Of a stretch of 64,000 bases of DNA, positions 24,365 to 35,900 are shown piece after piece. The first letter of the stretch is position 1. Each line of letters starts with the position of its first letter. The notes beneath the pieces were generated by a model, which was not told where the DNA came from, made no database searches, and saw only the letters and a program-made list of their open reading frames with translations. This DNA is from Beroe forskalii. Its lineage: Eukaryota; Ctenophora; Nuda; Beroida; Beroidae. Made by a program: the position numbers and the translations under genes. The stretch spans positions 1 through 64,000 of the forward strand of contig WFMF01000015.1 of the NCBI GenBank assembly GCA_011033025.1, in the 5' to 3' direction.

Positions 24365-25929
24365 TTAGATGAAAGATATTTCTTTCAAGTCATCCGCACA
24401 TTTCCCATCGAAATTCTGTCCGTTGACATTAAGGCTCTCGAAACACCACTTGTTGGTTCCAGTGTTGCGAATGCTGACTCCGTCGATTGCTCCGATGTTG
24501 GCTGCGTCGTAGAAGTTACACGTCCCAAGAGAATTTATTTTCCTGTTTGCAGGGCATTTGTGGAAAGCGGTCGCCCCTTCCGAACCCACCACACTAAACA
24601 GATAATCTTCCACGCTACCGCCATCGTATTGTCCCCCTCCGGTTTTGTGAGTCACGTGATATCTGACTGCACCGCCGCCAACCGGAAATGTTTCCGTTTT
24701 TAGGTCGTCCACACATCCACCCCCAAATTCCAAGACCCCGAAATCCTTTCCAACCACAGCGAGTCTCTTGAAACACCAAAAGTTGGTTCCACTGTTGTGA
24801 ATCTGAACTGCCTTGATGTCTCCGATGTTAGCAGTATCCTCGATTGTGCACTTTCCATCACTATTCTTCTCTCTGTTGGCATCGCAATCATGGGCACTCG
24901 TTTTACCTAACTCACCAAAGATGGTGAACATGTATCCCGTTCTTTCACCAGAGTCGAAATCACCTTCTTCAGTTTCAAAACCATTTCATACTTAACTGGC
25001 TCCCTGAGAGGCGAAAACGTTCCGAGTTCGAGGTCATCCACACATCCCCCTTCGAAATTCTGTCCGTTCACATTAATGCTCTTGAAACACCACTTGTTGG
25101 TTCCAGTGTTGCGAATGCTAACTTCTTTTATGTCTCTGATGTTGGCTGCGTCGTAGAAGTTACACGTCCCAAGAGAATTTATTTTCCTGTTTGCAGGGCA
25201 TTTGTGGAAATCGGTCGCCCCTTCCGAACCCACCACACTAAACAGATAATCTTCCACGCTACCGCCATCGTATTGTCCACCTCCGGTTTCGTGAGTCACG
25301 TGATATCTGACTGCACCGCCCCAAACTGGAAATATTTCCGTTTTTAGGTCGTCCACACATCCACCCCCAAATTCCCAAGCCCCGAAATCCTTTCTAACCA
25401 CAGTGAGTCTTTTGAAACACCAAAAGTTGGTTCCACTGTTGTGAATCTGAACTGCCGTGATGTCTCCGATATTAGCAGTATCCTCGATTGTGCACTTTCC
25501 ATCACTATACTTCTCATCACAATCATGGGCACTCGTTTTACCTAACTCACCAAAGATGGTGAACATGTATCCCGTTCTGTCACCAGCGTCGAAATCACCT
25601 TCTTCAGTTTCAAAAATCATTTCATACTTAACTGGTTCCTTTGGAACTGGAACTGACTCTTCACAGGCCACTTCGCAGTCTCCAAGTCTCTTGTTGTTCT
25701 TATCACACTTCTTTATATTCCTCTTGCTCAATTTAGAGGAATCCCCGCTTGATTTGCATCCAGCTAAGGAAGATTCATAACCTTTACGCAGACATTTTTT
25801 CCCAAATATTTTGAAGACTTTCTTGAGCTTTTTCTCAGAGAGCGAGCAGTCTGCTCCGTTACCAAGCTCCATCAGCAAGGCTGTTGTAACCAGCAGGAGT
25901 CCCAAGCTTCTGTAGAGCATCGTCTTCAA
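24365..25929 (-). CDS. secreted protein with four PLAT-like modules (one frameshift)
   Basis: The start at 25929 gives a signal peptide (MKTMLYRSLGLLLVTTALLM, then ELGNGA). A Cys-rich basic segment follows (CSLSEKKLKKVFKIFGKKC). Then come four modules of about 95 residues in the order A-B-A-B, each with YMFTIFGE or DYLFSVVG, a Cys pair, TANIGDIxAVQIHNSGTNFW or AANIxxIxxVSIRNTGTNKW, WCF and GGCVDDL. The pattern of a beta strand, then IGD..xVxIxNxG, then W..xxVxV is that of PLAT/LH2 domains. The A-B unit is duplicated at about 90% DNA identity. The frame breaks at 24977-24980, where a T run is one base shorter (GTTTTG) than in the sister copy (ATTTTTG); without that the ORF runs to TAA at 24365, about 521 residues. 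Intronless. Confidence 0.75.
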
Positions 25930-26374
25930 GAGGTAGAATTAAGTTGGTGTACCGTAAGAAAGATTAGTGAGCACAGTGAATGAGTAACTTGATTTTGAAG
26001 GTGCCCCAAGCCCTCATGAAACGAAGTCTGTCTATAAACAGAAGTTGTGGTAATAACAAACTCGCAATTGATTTCGCAATTTGAATTGAGTTGAATTTCC
26101 TTTCGTTTTATTTTTCACCACATGGAAGTTGCTCTTTGCCATATTATTATAATAGTAAGTCTAGCTTCGGCTTGTTGAATTCGGACAAATAATTGCCACG
26201 TATAAAAAGATGTGTCTGTGTAGTTTGTGTGTATATGGGCGGGGCAAATTCGGCTCAATAAACCTTATATTTTATATATTGTATTCTAAATATTATATTT
26301 TATTTCTAAATATTATATTTTAAACCTTTTGAATAACCGGCAGGTGTTACGGGCAAGAGACACACCTTGTCGTA

Positions 26375-26444
26375 CGATGTATGACCCGCTGACGCCAGCC
26401 GCGAAGCGCTGATTCTCGAGAGGGTCTGTCAACGCCAGACAAGA
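26375..26444. repeat. dispersed repeat, copy with 20-bp insert
   Basis: CGATGTATGACCCGCTG, then a 20-bp extra piece, then ATTCTCGAGAGGGTCTGTCA and CCAGACAAGA. The same sequence without the extra piece is at 31647-31696. Confidence 0.75.
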
Positions 26445-26499
26445 CACACCCGAAGATGTGGGCGTTTGCTTACTGCTGAAGAGTACTGAGACACCCACC

Positions 26500-26715
26500 A
26501 CCCCTGGTATGTCCCTGGTTTGTGGGTTTTCCCCCTGGTATGTGGTATGTGGATTGTGGGTATGCCCCTGGTTTTTGGGGTTTACCCCTGGTACGTAGGA
26601 ATGCCCCCTGGTATGCCCCCTGGTATGTGGTTATTCCTCCGTAGTCCGTGGTATGTGGGTATGCCTCCATGGTATTTGGGTTTGCCCCTCCCAGGTATGC
26701 CCCTGGTATGGCAAA
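26500..26715. repeat. CCCCTGGTATGTGG degenerate tandem repeat
   Basis: About a dozen irregular copies of CCCCTGGTATG and TGTGGGT. The open frames that cross it, on both strands, are periodicity artefacts (repeated PGGIPT or GMPPGM). Confidence 0.75.
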
Positions 26716-26719
26716 CTGC

Positions 26720-27500
26720 AGAGTATGGGAGATCGATTATCGATAAATCGGAGGCACATGCCCAATTCCCAGCACCCCTTCGCCTTCTAGTAGATTGAGC
26801 CAGTGAGTAGTATATGAATGACAGGAGGATTATCAAAATCTAACTTATTGTCAGGCCATAGGTATTGGTCTGGGTTTGTGTTGAGAAACACAATTTCTCT
26901 AAGCTAACATTTTACTCAATAGTTCGGTCGGGTCAATTTTGGTATTGGTACCCGATGCAAGTTTTTCGATCTTTTTTCTATTGATTTCTACTTATTTTCT
27001 GTTAAGATCTTGTCAGGCGTTGCGTGCCCCCTCGCGTAGAGTGTAGACCACTTCTCGTTCGCATAAACCCACCTCACTATCTCTCCTCAGAACGTATACT
27101 ACCGCCTCATCCCTTCGGACCGCCACATGAGCCCACACCCGACAAATCCTTGACTTGGGACGCTTGGTGAGTTTTGATAAGGTTTTGATTACTCATATAT
27201 GTGTGCACAATGCACATGCATCGATCTAATTCTATAATCTATGAAAGGATTGATTAACTTTAAGGCGCGCATTTTTATGTGCGCGCTTTTTTGTGCGCGC
27301 AATTTATTTTTCATATTTCTTCCAAATTGCAATATTTTTACGCGTTTTTATTTATCGATCGATCCATGGGCAGTGGGCACACATATGGGATATGGCTTCT
27401 TCAGAGCAAATGATGATGACGCCGGCTTCGTTTTGAATGTATCCTATTTTACATTGTAGTGTTATCGGACTTCAGGATTTCAAGTTCATTGCGGCATGAG
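26720..27500. other. intergenic, no gene seen
   Basis: Contains a GCGCGC-rich hairpin-like stretch at 27264-27302 (GCGCGCATTTTTATGTGCGC, followed by TTTTTTGTGCGCGC). Confidence 0.45.
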
Positions 27501-27508
27501 ATACTTTA

Positions 27509-28008
27509 AGGGAGCCGTCACATATTACGTCATCACCCGACGGGGGGAGGGGGTTTCTAAATGCTGACAGATGATGACATGGGGAGGGGGGTTTGAACTA
27601 TGCTGACGATTTCCTAACGTTTTTATCCATAATATTCTGTTTTGAACTTCCTGATATTGTGATTCTGCAATATGATATCTATATTCGATAATTTACTATT
27701 ACTAAGCACGTGGCAGGCCATTTGATGATTAAATAGGGTCCATCTGAAACGAATGGAGCCATATTTTGTTTATCTCAAACGAATCTAACAAGATTAGATG
27801 CACCACTCCTACCTGATTGATTTTATATTTCCATTGTTTGGACCCGAAATTACTTAAATTTGTTTTATAATTTTGAGGGGGTTTGGTCAATCACAATGCT
27901 GACGTCAGCAAGGGGGAGGGGGTCAGCCAATGATGACATTGCTGACAGACGGGGGGAGGGGGTCAAAAATGACCAAAAAAGTGCTGACGTAATATGTGAC
28001 GGCTCCCT
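27509..28008. mobile_element. 500-bp TA-flanked TIR element
   Basis: AGGGAGCCGTCACATATTAC at the left end is matched in inverse by GTAATATGTGACGGCTCCCT at the right; the repeat continues to GTCA. TA flanks both ends (27507-27508 and 28009-28010). The inside holds four copies of a G-rich unit (GACGGGGGGAGGGGGT) alternating with ATGCTGACG. No transposase; non-autonomous. Confidence 0.9.
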
Positions 28009-28800
28009 TATTGTTGTTTCTTGCAATTCGAGGCTACAGAGCGTAGACATAAGACTTAGAGTAATCCTGTTTTCTTCTCTAGAGGTTAAGAGTATAAGCG
28101 AATGATGGAACATTATCGCTTATAAGGCACTCCGTGTGTTTTTAGCGTTTAAATTTTAACGCTTAACTTTTTAACGCTTAACTTTTTAACTTAAAAACGC
28201 CCCACGTCGAGTATAACTTTTTGCCTACTATGATATTGATTTGAAACAGTTCATCACTTCTATTAGCACTGCTATTAGTTAGCGCTGCTAAGTCAGCTCT
28301 GCCTCATCATGATCGTTATAAAGCAGCTTCCAAGTTTTCCTGCATTTTCCAAGAAAACTGTGTTCATTTTCCGCAAGTACTTTTGCCACTCTGACTTTTT
28401 ACTGGGTTGTATGCATATTTGTGTACTTGTTGCTGCCCAGTTTTACCCGAATGTAACAGGTATCCTGTGAATTGCACTCTGGTTTCGGGATAATTGACAG
28501 TCGAAACGTAAGCATTCAATCAAAAAGGGAGCTCCACAATGCTCAGCGCTTCACACCAATCTGAGGTCATCGTTCTCACAAAAGAAATCTATTAAAATTT
28601 CGATGCTAGCGTGATTGCTATTTTGCGACTAGCTATTTTAGCGTTCTTAGTCAAAATTCAATTTTACGAAACGCTTTCAGCTCAAGAGCAAACTTCGTAA
28701 CAATTTTGAAGCTACATTTTATTTTCCATTGTTGACAATATTGTTGAGGTCTCGAATAAACGCTGCGAATCTCCGTGACCGTCGACATCTCACAATCAGA

Positions 28801-29040
28801 ATGTTCGCAAGAATATCAAAAGTTGTGCATTCGAAAATAATCCCCGGGCCGTGTATACACACGTTTTTCAGCCTCCTCCTGCTTTTCCACTGTGCTGTTC
28901 CGAACCCAACGCGGTATTTCGGAGATTACACCTCCGGTAGTACATTCGCGACCGATTATCAGTGGACTGAGAGACCCCCAACGGGCGGGTCGAACGCTAG
29001 AACTGGTAGTGATACTGACACAACCAGTGCAACTAGTTCG
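28801..29040 (+). CDS. exon 1 of the PAN-like membrane protein gene
   Basis: Encodes the signal peptide and a Thr/Ser/Gly-rich linker; ends ACTAGTTCG before the donor GTAAGA, phase 0. Confidence 0.75.
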
Positions 29041-30825
29041 GTAAGACGATCACCATAATACCATGGGATTGGAACCTTCCAGTTTGAATTTTGAAAATTT
29101 ATTCCCTTGGCTCTTGCTCATATCATTAATAAGACTGTTCAAATGATTTTCTAAAAGTAAAATTCTGATTGACCTTTTAATTTTATTGCGACAAATTGAT
29201 CATGCCGTACGGTTTGGTTTAACTTAAATTTAAAGTTTAAAACTGCTATCAAGACGTCAATCAGAATTTTATAATTATAAACTTGATTACAAAACTTGAC
29301 ATGCTTATTTTATTTTTAGATATTGTACGTCTCAGCAATCTCTCGGGTCCCTTCTGTGGCTCATCCAGTTGGTCAATTAACCATGTCTTACATTTTGATA
29401 CATATCCGCCATTATGATTAGATTTTACAATTTTAAAGTCCCCAGCTATAAATAGCAGACAACAAATTTGAATTCCATGCCCCATTGCCCCAAGCTAACC
29501 CTCCCTTCCCCCAGACCCCTGCCTCCTCGGAGCCTCCACAGAACCAAGTCGTTGGAACAGACGACATCGACCCCGCATGCATCATCGCAGGTCTCACGCC
29601 CAATCCTCGCCTTGCAGACGAGACCTTCCAAACCTCTGATTTCCGGTACTGCTGGATCTACTGCCGCTTCATGCGCACCTGCTACGTCTTCTCCTTCTGG
29701 CACACCACAGGTACATGCTCCCTCTTCCCCCGCATCCGGCTGTGGAAGTACGTGCAGCAGTCCAACTCCACTGTGGTGTCTGCCTCCAAACACTGTCTGC
29801 GCGGCAGACAGTGCGGCAAAGACGATCTCAAGGACTTGGCAGCAGGCCAGAAATGGTTAGTCCGCGATTTTAAGAACCCCGAGTCTAGCATGTGCATGAC
29901 AGCTCAGATTTACAAGTACTTCAAGGAAGTGGGTGATCACCGACACCAGAACACAAGGAGGGTCCAGGTTGAGGCGTACAACCTGATTCTTGACAAGTGT
30001 GAGATTGAGAACGTGACCAATTTGTGGCAGCTGGCAGTCAAGGACAAGCAGCCCTCCCGCCACAACAGGTACGAGATCAGTCTGAGCGTGAGTGGGGTGG
30101 AGGGGGACGACAAGCCGTGCATGGGCTTCAAGACCAACCTGTGGGAAACATCCCTTTACCTGCGCAAATGCAAGAAGAAGGGCCGGAACACGGTGCAGCT
30201 GAGCTTCGTCAAGTACCCTTTCCGGGACTGCGCCACCTCCATCGTGGGGAGCATGGGCCGGACGGGCCAGGACGACATCCGGCTGCCCATAGAGTTCCGG
30301 AACCGTCCGATGGACTACAAAGATGACGCCTACATCTCCCAGAACCTGTGTTACATCAAGAACTCGTCCATCCTGTACGGCTACCTGAAGCACGACTCAG
30401 GGCCGCCTTACCAGCTCCCGGGCCAGATTGTCACTGTGCGCTGCATCGACACATTTGGAGTAAACGAGCTGAACTTCGCCCCCGAATACAACGTGACCTG
30501 CGGGAGCGACATGCGCTTCCTGACCTGTGTCAAGGCTCCGGTGGACGGGGATCAGGTGGAGCTGCCGTCCAACGTCCCTCAGGAGGCAGGACAGGAGGAG
30601 ACACATGGACACATGCGGGACCTCTTCAGACCTAGGTTCAGGGACCCCCTGGTATTCTCTACAGTCTTCCTGGGAATTGTGTGTCTTGCGCTGACTGGAG
30701 TGGTGGGCGTGTCGAGTGTTGCTAAGTTACTGTTAGTGCGAGGTGTGTTGGGAACAGGTACTGAAGAGGGAGGACTGGAGGCGGAGAATCCGGGCAGAAT
30801 GACAGAAACAGAACTGAACAGTTGA
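28801..30825 (+). CDS. type I membrane protein with PAN/Apple-like and sushi-like regions
   Basis: Two exons: 28801-29040 and 29515-30825, joined in phase 0 (TCG|GTAAGA donor, CCCCCAG|ACC acceptor), 516 residues. The N-terminus has a signal peptide (hydrophobic TFFSLLLLFHCAVP). A Thr/Ser-rich linker leads to a PAN/Apple-like Cys pattern (YCWIYCRFMRTCYVFSFWHT, then TGTCSLF). The middle carries paired Cys and N-glycosylation sites, then a sushi-like stretch (GQIVTVRCIDTFG, then YNVTC and FLTC). One membrane helix (VFSTVFLGIVCLALTGVVGV) precedes an acidic tail of about 40 residues. An upstream in-frame ATG at 28729 would bury the signal peptide behind 24 residues, so 28801 is preferred. Family not recognised. 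Confidence 0.8.
29515..30825 (+). CDS. exon 2 of the PAN-like membrane protein gene
   Basis: Begins TPASSEPPQNQVV after CCCTTCCCCCAG and runs to TGA at 30823-30825. Carries all the extracellular cysteine-containing regions, the membrane helix and the cytoplasmic tail. Confidence 0.85.
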   Translation, partial: TPASSEPPQNQVVGTDDIDPACIIAGLTPNPRLADETFQTSDFRYCWIYCRFMRTCYVFSFWHTTGTCSLFPRIRLWKYVQQSNSTVVSASKHCLRGRQCGKDDLKDLAAGQKWLVRDFKNPESSMCMTAQIYKYFKEVGDHRHQNTRRVQVEAYNLILDKCEIENVTNLWQLAVKDKQPSRHNRYEISLSVSGVEGDDKPCMGFKTNLWETSLYLRKCKKKGRNTVQLSFVKYPFRDCATSIVGSMGRTGQDDIRLPIEFRNRPMDYKDDAYISQNLCYIKNSSILYGYLKHDSGPPYQLPGQIVTVRCIDTFGVNELNFAPEYNVTCGSDMRFLTCVKAPVDGDQVELPSNVPQEAGQEETHGHMRDLFRPRFRDPLVFSTVFLGIVCLALTGVVGVSSVAKLLLVRGVLGTGTEEGGLEAENPGRMTETELNS

Positions 30826-31298
30826 ATTGGAGCAGACAACTCTAATTAGTCAAGGGTTCTGCTGTTGAAAACAGATGATAACCATGAGTGAAAAAAGTGG
30901 AAAATGAAGTGATTAGTGATTAACTTTAAGACGTGAAAATTAAGACTTATTTTTACAAGAATGGAATTTTATATGTTTTACAAGTTTTTGATATTCTGAT
31001 CAAATAGGTGGCAGTGAGGGTTGTTTTGGACTTTGAATATCATCACCTTAGCTGAATTTAAACTTAAATCATATTCATAATTATTAATTGACACTTGACA
31101 GAAATTTTAATATTCATCATTCATGAAGCAAATGCAATGTGATCAAGCTATTTTATCGGAATTTACTCAAAAATCCGTGATTTTATCGAGTTCATAAACT
31201 CCCTTTTTAAAGGAGAAGAAAATCCAGGCACACTTGCACTTTATGTTGCAGATGGTTTTATGATATTAATTCATTACGTCTTGTTTATTTCATATTTG

Positions 31299-31304
31299 AA
31301 TAAA
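31299..31304 (+). terminator. polyadenylation signal AATAAA
   Basis: AATAAA 475 bp after the stop codon of the PAN-like membrane protein gene, in AT-rich 3' UTR. Confidence 0.6.
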
Positions 31305-31394
31305 CCACTTTTCAATTGTTTCTGAAAGTCTTCAGTCTTTGTTCTTTATATTAATCTAGAACGCACTGAAATGTGAAAAACCCCTGATGTCTCA

Positions 31395-31990
31395 TTGTCT
31401 CGACCTTTTGAGACGCAGCGTTTTATGCTGCGCTGGGACATTTTTTGCGACGCGTTACACTTTACAGCAAAAAGTGTCCCAAACGAAGAAAAGCTAAAGC
31501 ACATTTGCGCGCTGCAAATTCAAAGCACGCGCGGGTGCCGGGTTTCCTCGGTTGAACGGCGAGTCCAAACTTTGTACGAATCTTTGTACAATGTCATTAT
31601 GCATCTCACAAAGCAAATTCACGAAGTTGGTTGTAATACGATGTGTCGATGTATGACCCGCTGATTCTCGAGAGGGTCTGTCAACGTCAGACAAGAAGTT
31701 GGAAGTTCACGCGCACAAAAACTGATGCGCGGCTTATTTTTACGCCGCGCTAAAAATGGTCGGGACATCGCAGCTGGGCACTATCACCGAAATTTCTCAA
31801 TACCACAGAAATGGGGACAACACCCGTCAATTACGCTTTATTGAGCACTGAGAGATTCATTCACCCCACCTGCTTGCTTGCTGTTATATCCACCGCCGCG
31901 CGCACAATACAATCATACACGCGCGCAAACGGCGCGCGCCTCGAAATGAGTGACAGTCCATTGTGTTTCTCTGAGAAAAAGTCGGCGCGC
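31395..31990. other. CpG-rich intergenic island
   Basis: Dense CGCG and GCGC (31500-31545, 31890-31945) within otherwise AT-rich DNA, and short hairpins such as ACGCAGCG with TGCTGCG. No coding frame with recognisable content. Confidence 0.45.
31647..31696. repeat. dispersed repeat, copy without insert
   Basis: CGATGTATGACCCGCTGATT, then CTCGAGAGGGTCTGTCAACG and TCAGACAAGA. The partner copy is at 26375-26444. Confidence 0.75.
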
Positions 31991-32205
31991 GTTCCATGAA
32001 AATGGAAATTACTTGAGACCAGTTTTCTTTCGATGTTTTAAAAATATTTCTTCATGCTTTGTTTAGAAGTCGTTTCTATGAGTCTTAAACCAACACTATT
32101 GGTTTGATATCTTAAAACACACGATCTCAGCGTTGACCGTGCACCTTGCTAATGATCTTGGTAAAACTCGTCAAGTATTCAACTTGGCTTCTTCTCGATT
32201 GCCGA

Positions 32206-32232
32206 TATACGGTCACCACTTCGACATGTAAC
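32206..32232 (-). repeat. 27-bp exact copy of the three-way-junction repeat end
   Basis: Reverse-complement match, 27 of 27 bases, to 6888-6914 (GTTACATGTCGAAGTGGTG then ACCGTATA). Similarity extends a few bases outward (ATATT-AG). The rest of the structure is absent here. Confidence 0.7.
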
Positions 32233-32433
32233 TCCTCAATATAAAAGATCATTCATTTCACGCGTCTTTTAGACAGTGAAACTTGCTTTTTCAGATATCA
32301 ACAGCAATTAAAATCCTTCTTGTTGCACATTGGGATCTACCCACAAATAAAACACTTTTACAAATCGTAACAATATCTTCACTGGTTTACATAGAAAACT
32401 GTCCTTCCCTGTCACATGGTTAAGAGTAAATTC

Positions 32434-32471
32434 GCGGCTCGGCCGAAGATCGTAGCCTTCGGCCGAGCCGC
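32434..32471. other. 15-bp GC-rich hairpin downstream of PSMD2
   Basis: GCGGCTCGGCCGAAG (32434-32448) pairs perfectly with CTTCGGCCGAGCCGC (32457-32471) over an 8-base loop, 148-185 nt after the PSMD2 stop codon on the minus strand. It would lie in the 3' UTR or at the transcript end; nearby there is also a GTCACGTGAC box (32587-32596) and an ATTGG. Confidence 0.65.
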
Positions 32472-32618
32472 TCGGTTCCTTGCACCGGGTCGAGCGATCG
32501 AGGAAGAAAAGGGAGAAGGAAACCGCAGGCGAGACCCTGGCGCAGGAACCATGTTGTGACACAGCGCTTCCATTGGTGGGCTCCAAGTCACGTGACTTGA
32601 GGAGAGCACTGTGACTGG

Positions 32619-32911
32619 CTAATCCTCCATGTCCTCGTTCTTCCTCAAGATAACAAAACCCTCCATGACGGGGGTAAGGGGCGTGTACTCGTTAGTTCCG
32701 AGCTCCGCGCGCTCCCCGTGGGCTAGCAGAACGGGCGTAGTGTGGGTCTGGAAGCCCGTGATGGTCTTGGGTTTGCCGGCCTGGCCCACCACATCCACTG
32801 CCTGCCCCACTCGTACAGGGACTGGGAGGGGCTTGAGGTCCTCGTTAAAGGTCACTAACATGCGGGGCTGGATGGCAGATACCAAGTGGTAGAGCATGTA
32901 GTGAGACTTGC
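32619..32911 (-). CDS. PSMD2 exon 18 and stop
   Basis: [20 protein letters not shown], then [40 protein letters not shown] and [15 protein letters not shown], stop TAG at 32619-32621. Almost identical to RPN1 C-termini of other animals. Confidence 0.98.
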
Positions 32912-35900
32912 CTGGAAGGGATGAAACTCAATGTGATAAAACTTGTTAGAGAGTTAAAGAGTAGGGGAGAGTGGTGTAATATGGACCACCCAACCTTTGA
33001 GCTCCAATAATTTTAATTTGAAATGCTTGTTTATGCCAAAAACTTGTCAATCATCATAATATTCTTTAAATATTACGAATATGTGCTTGCATTAACGAAA
33101 ATTAAGCAGATTCTGGAGATATGAGGAAAGTCCATTTTACCCTACAGGGGTCCATATTAGCCTGCCTGATTGCTAATATGGACCACATTCAGGAGGTTCA
33201 GGGGAAATGTTTTTTAACACGAATGTATGGCCCTGATCAGTAAATTTATCAAGACTTATACTTATGTACAATAGTAACAACCAATTATCATCAAAATTAG
33301 GTATCAGTAAGCATCAAGAGATGAAAAAAAGTGGTGGTCCATATTACCCAATAGAAAATACAGCGTTTTTCAGGTAACACAAATTTTCTTTTATAAAATC
33401 TTTGTTTTAAGCCCTACAATGAGAAAAACAGTTGCAGACATCATTAAATCAAGAGAGGATTTCATTAAAAACATCCAAATCAAATTTTGGGTAATTTTTA
33501 GCAAGTGGTCCATTTGAACTTTTTGACATGCTGTGACCAATAATTGAATTAACCAAATAAACAAGGGATTTAAATCAATGATGATGGCTGAAGTCAAGCC
33601 TCTATCATGTTTGAGCAGACTGATAATTTGGAAATGCAATTTTTTGGAAATTGACCAGAGATACAAATTGATGAAATTTGACGATTTCCAAAATTAGAGC
33701 CCTACGGAAGTATCAATGATGATTCTCGATGAAATTTCATTGTAACAGGTAAAACACCAGGCTATAACATGTCCTAGGGTGATGAATAACGTTTTCCATC
33801 ATTAAATTATTGCAGTGAGATCACAGGAACTGAGATATCGCCAGGGTCCATTTTACCCACATGGTCCATATTAAACAACTCTCCCCTACAGATATTACGC
33901 TACAGTCTAAACCCTGATTTTACTTTGAAAATCAGTTTTCAGGACACATTTAAAAACTTCCCAATATCAACTACTCTGAAATGAAACCCCCATATGATAC
34001 CGATTATTAATGTTCTAAACGTCCATTAACAATTAAATTTTAAAACCACTTCAAACTACCCAGTCACTAACCTATGATAAGGTTGTTAACATCCATGAAA
34101 GCCACCAGAGTGCCGAGTAAGCCGCCCACAGCCACCCTTGACATGAGCATCCTATCAGAGTGGTAGGGGCTGAGAGTGAGAGTTCCCTTGCCCAGATGCA
34201 CTAATCCCTGAGCTAGCCGCACCATGAACAGGTTATTGGCATCCTTATGGTAGTACTGGGCTAGCTGACGCAGCATGTTGGCAAGCCGGGCGTTGTTTGT
34301 GCCAGAACCTACTATTCCCATCGCGAATATGGCGTTGTGGGCTACCTGAGGTGGTAAGAGGTGTCAGGAATGACTCAATATTAGGTGAAGTGCATCTTCC
34401 AAATTCACAAGCTCACATCACCAGACCTCTCGACTCTACCCCCTATCCCCTAAAACCATTAACCCACACGCACTTCTGAGCCATCCCCAAGTACCTCTGA
34501 GTCGGAGTCGTGAGACAGTTTGCTGAGAGTGTCTATGATCTCAAGTTTAGGGTTGCTGGCGGACAACATGGCGAGGGCAAGGGGCACAATACGTCTGATG
34601 CTGGGCTCACCATACCTGAAAACAAGGGTGGTTAAGGGGGGGGGGGGGTGGGTTCAAGCCAAATTTTTGGGAAAACACGTTTCTGAGATAACGGTTGACC
34701 CAAAAGGTATACCCCGTGGGCCAACTTTTTGGCCAGGTTTGGTACTCCCAGACCCACTGGCGCCGCCGTGGCGCCGTCCCCAAATATGGGCACAAAATGG
34801 GCATATTTTTTCAAAAGCAACTTGGGCGGGATCTGAGGTGTGCAATCGATAGATAATGGTCCCCTGAGCTACCATAAAAAATTTGAAGTCGATATCTCAA
34901 AAAATGGCTGAGTTATGGCCGAAAAACGTATGCCCATATATGGGCATACGCGCGTCGCGCAAGCCAATTTTGGCCCATAACTTGGGCAAATATCAATATT
35001 TTTGAATGAAACCAACTTTATTCGATAAGTAGCGTTGAAATATGTATTCTCTGCAAGTTTGGGCTTGATTGCTGCTAAAATGGCGATTTGAAGTCCAAAA
35101 AACCTCTAAAAACCCACAAAATCGCCATTTTCTCAGTTCGCGTTTTTTCCAAAGTGCGCTTTACTCAAACGCTTATAACTTCGGCTACGATTGATATTTT
35201 TGCATAATTCTTTTTTTACGTGATACTAGACTAAATTCCTCAGAAACAAATAGAGCCGGATTTTTGATTTAGGCCTCCAAAAATTTTTGGCGCCAAAAGC
35301 GCCAAATTTTTGCCAAAAATTTGGCACTTTTGGCGCCAAAAATTTTATGGGCCAAAATTGGCTTGCGCGACGCGCGTATGCCCATATATGGGCATACGTT
35401 TTTCGGCCATAACTCAGCCATTTTTTGAGATATCAACTTCAAATTTTTTATGGTAACTCAGGGGACCATTATCTATCGATTGCACACCTTAGATCCCGCC
35501 CAAGTTGCTTTTGAAAAAGTATGCCCATTTTGTGCCCATATTTTGGCACAGCGCCACGGCGGTGCCAGTGGGTCTGGGAGTACCAAACCTGGCCAAAAAG
35601 TTGGCCCACGGGGTATACCTTTTGGGTCAACCGTTATCTCAGAAACGTGTTTTCCCAAAAATTTGGCTTGAACCCCCCCCCCCCCCCTTAAGAGTAGTTA
35701 AGGTGTATGAATATGGAATCGGGAATGAAATTGGCATTAGGTTGAGGTAAACCAGCCAGTGGAGATCATCCACTGAATCCACTGAATCCGCTTGAAATCC
35801 ACACTATTCCAGCCCAGAGATGTTAAAACAATCTCAAGATAGACCATTTCAATCTATACACGCTACACGCAGTACACAACATGTTCTGTAGTGCCACGTG

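Noticed and set aside
29857..30393. 178-codon antisense frame
   Set aside because: Shadow of exon 2 of the PAN-like membrane protein gene.
34654..35671. Near-identical 73-codon frames in both arms of the foldback element
   Set aside because: Similarity reflects the inverted arms; frame preservation over 73 codons is weak evidence for coding.
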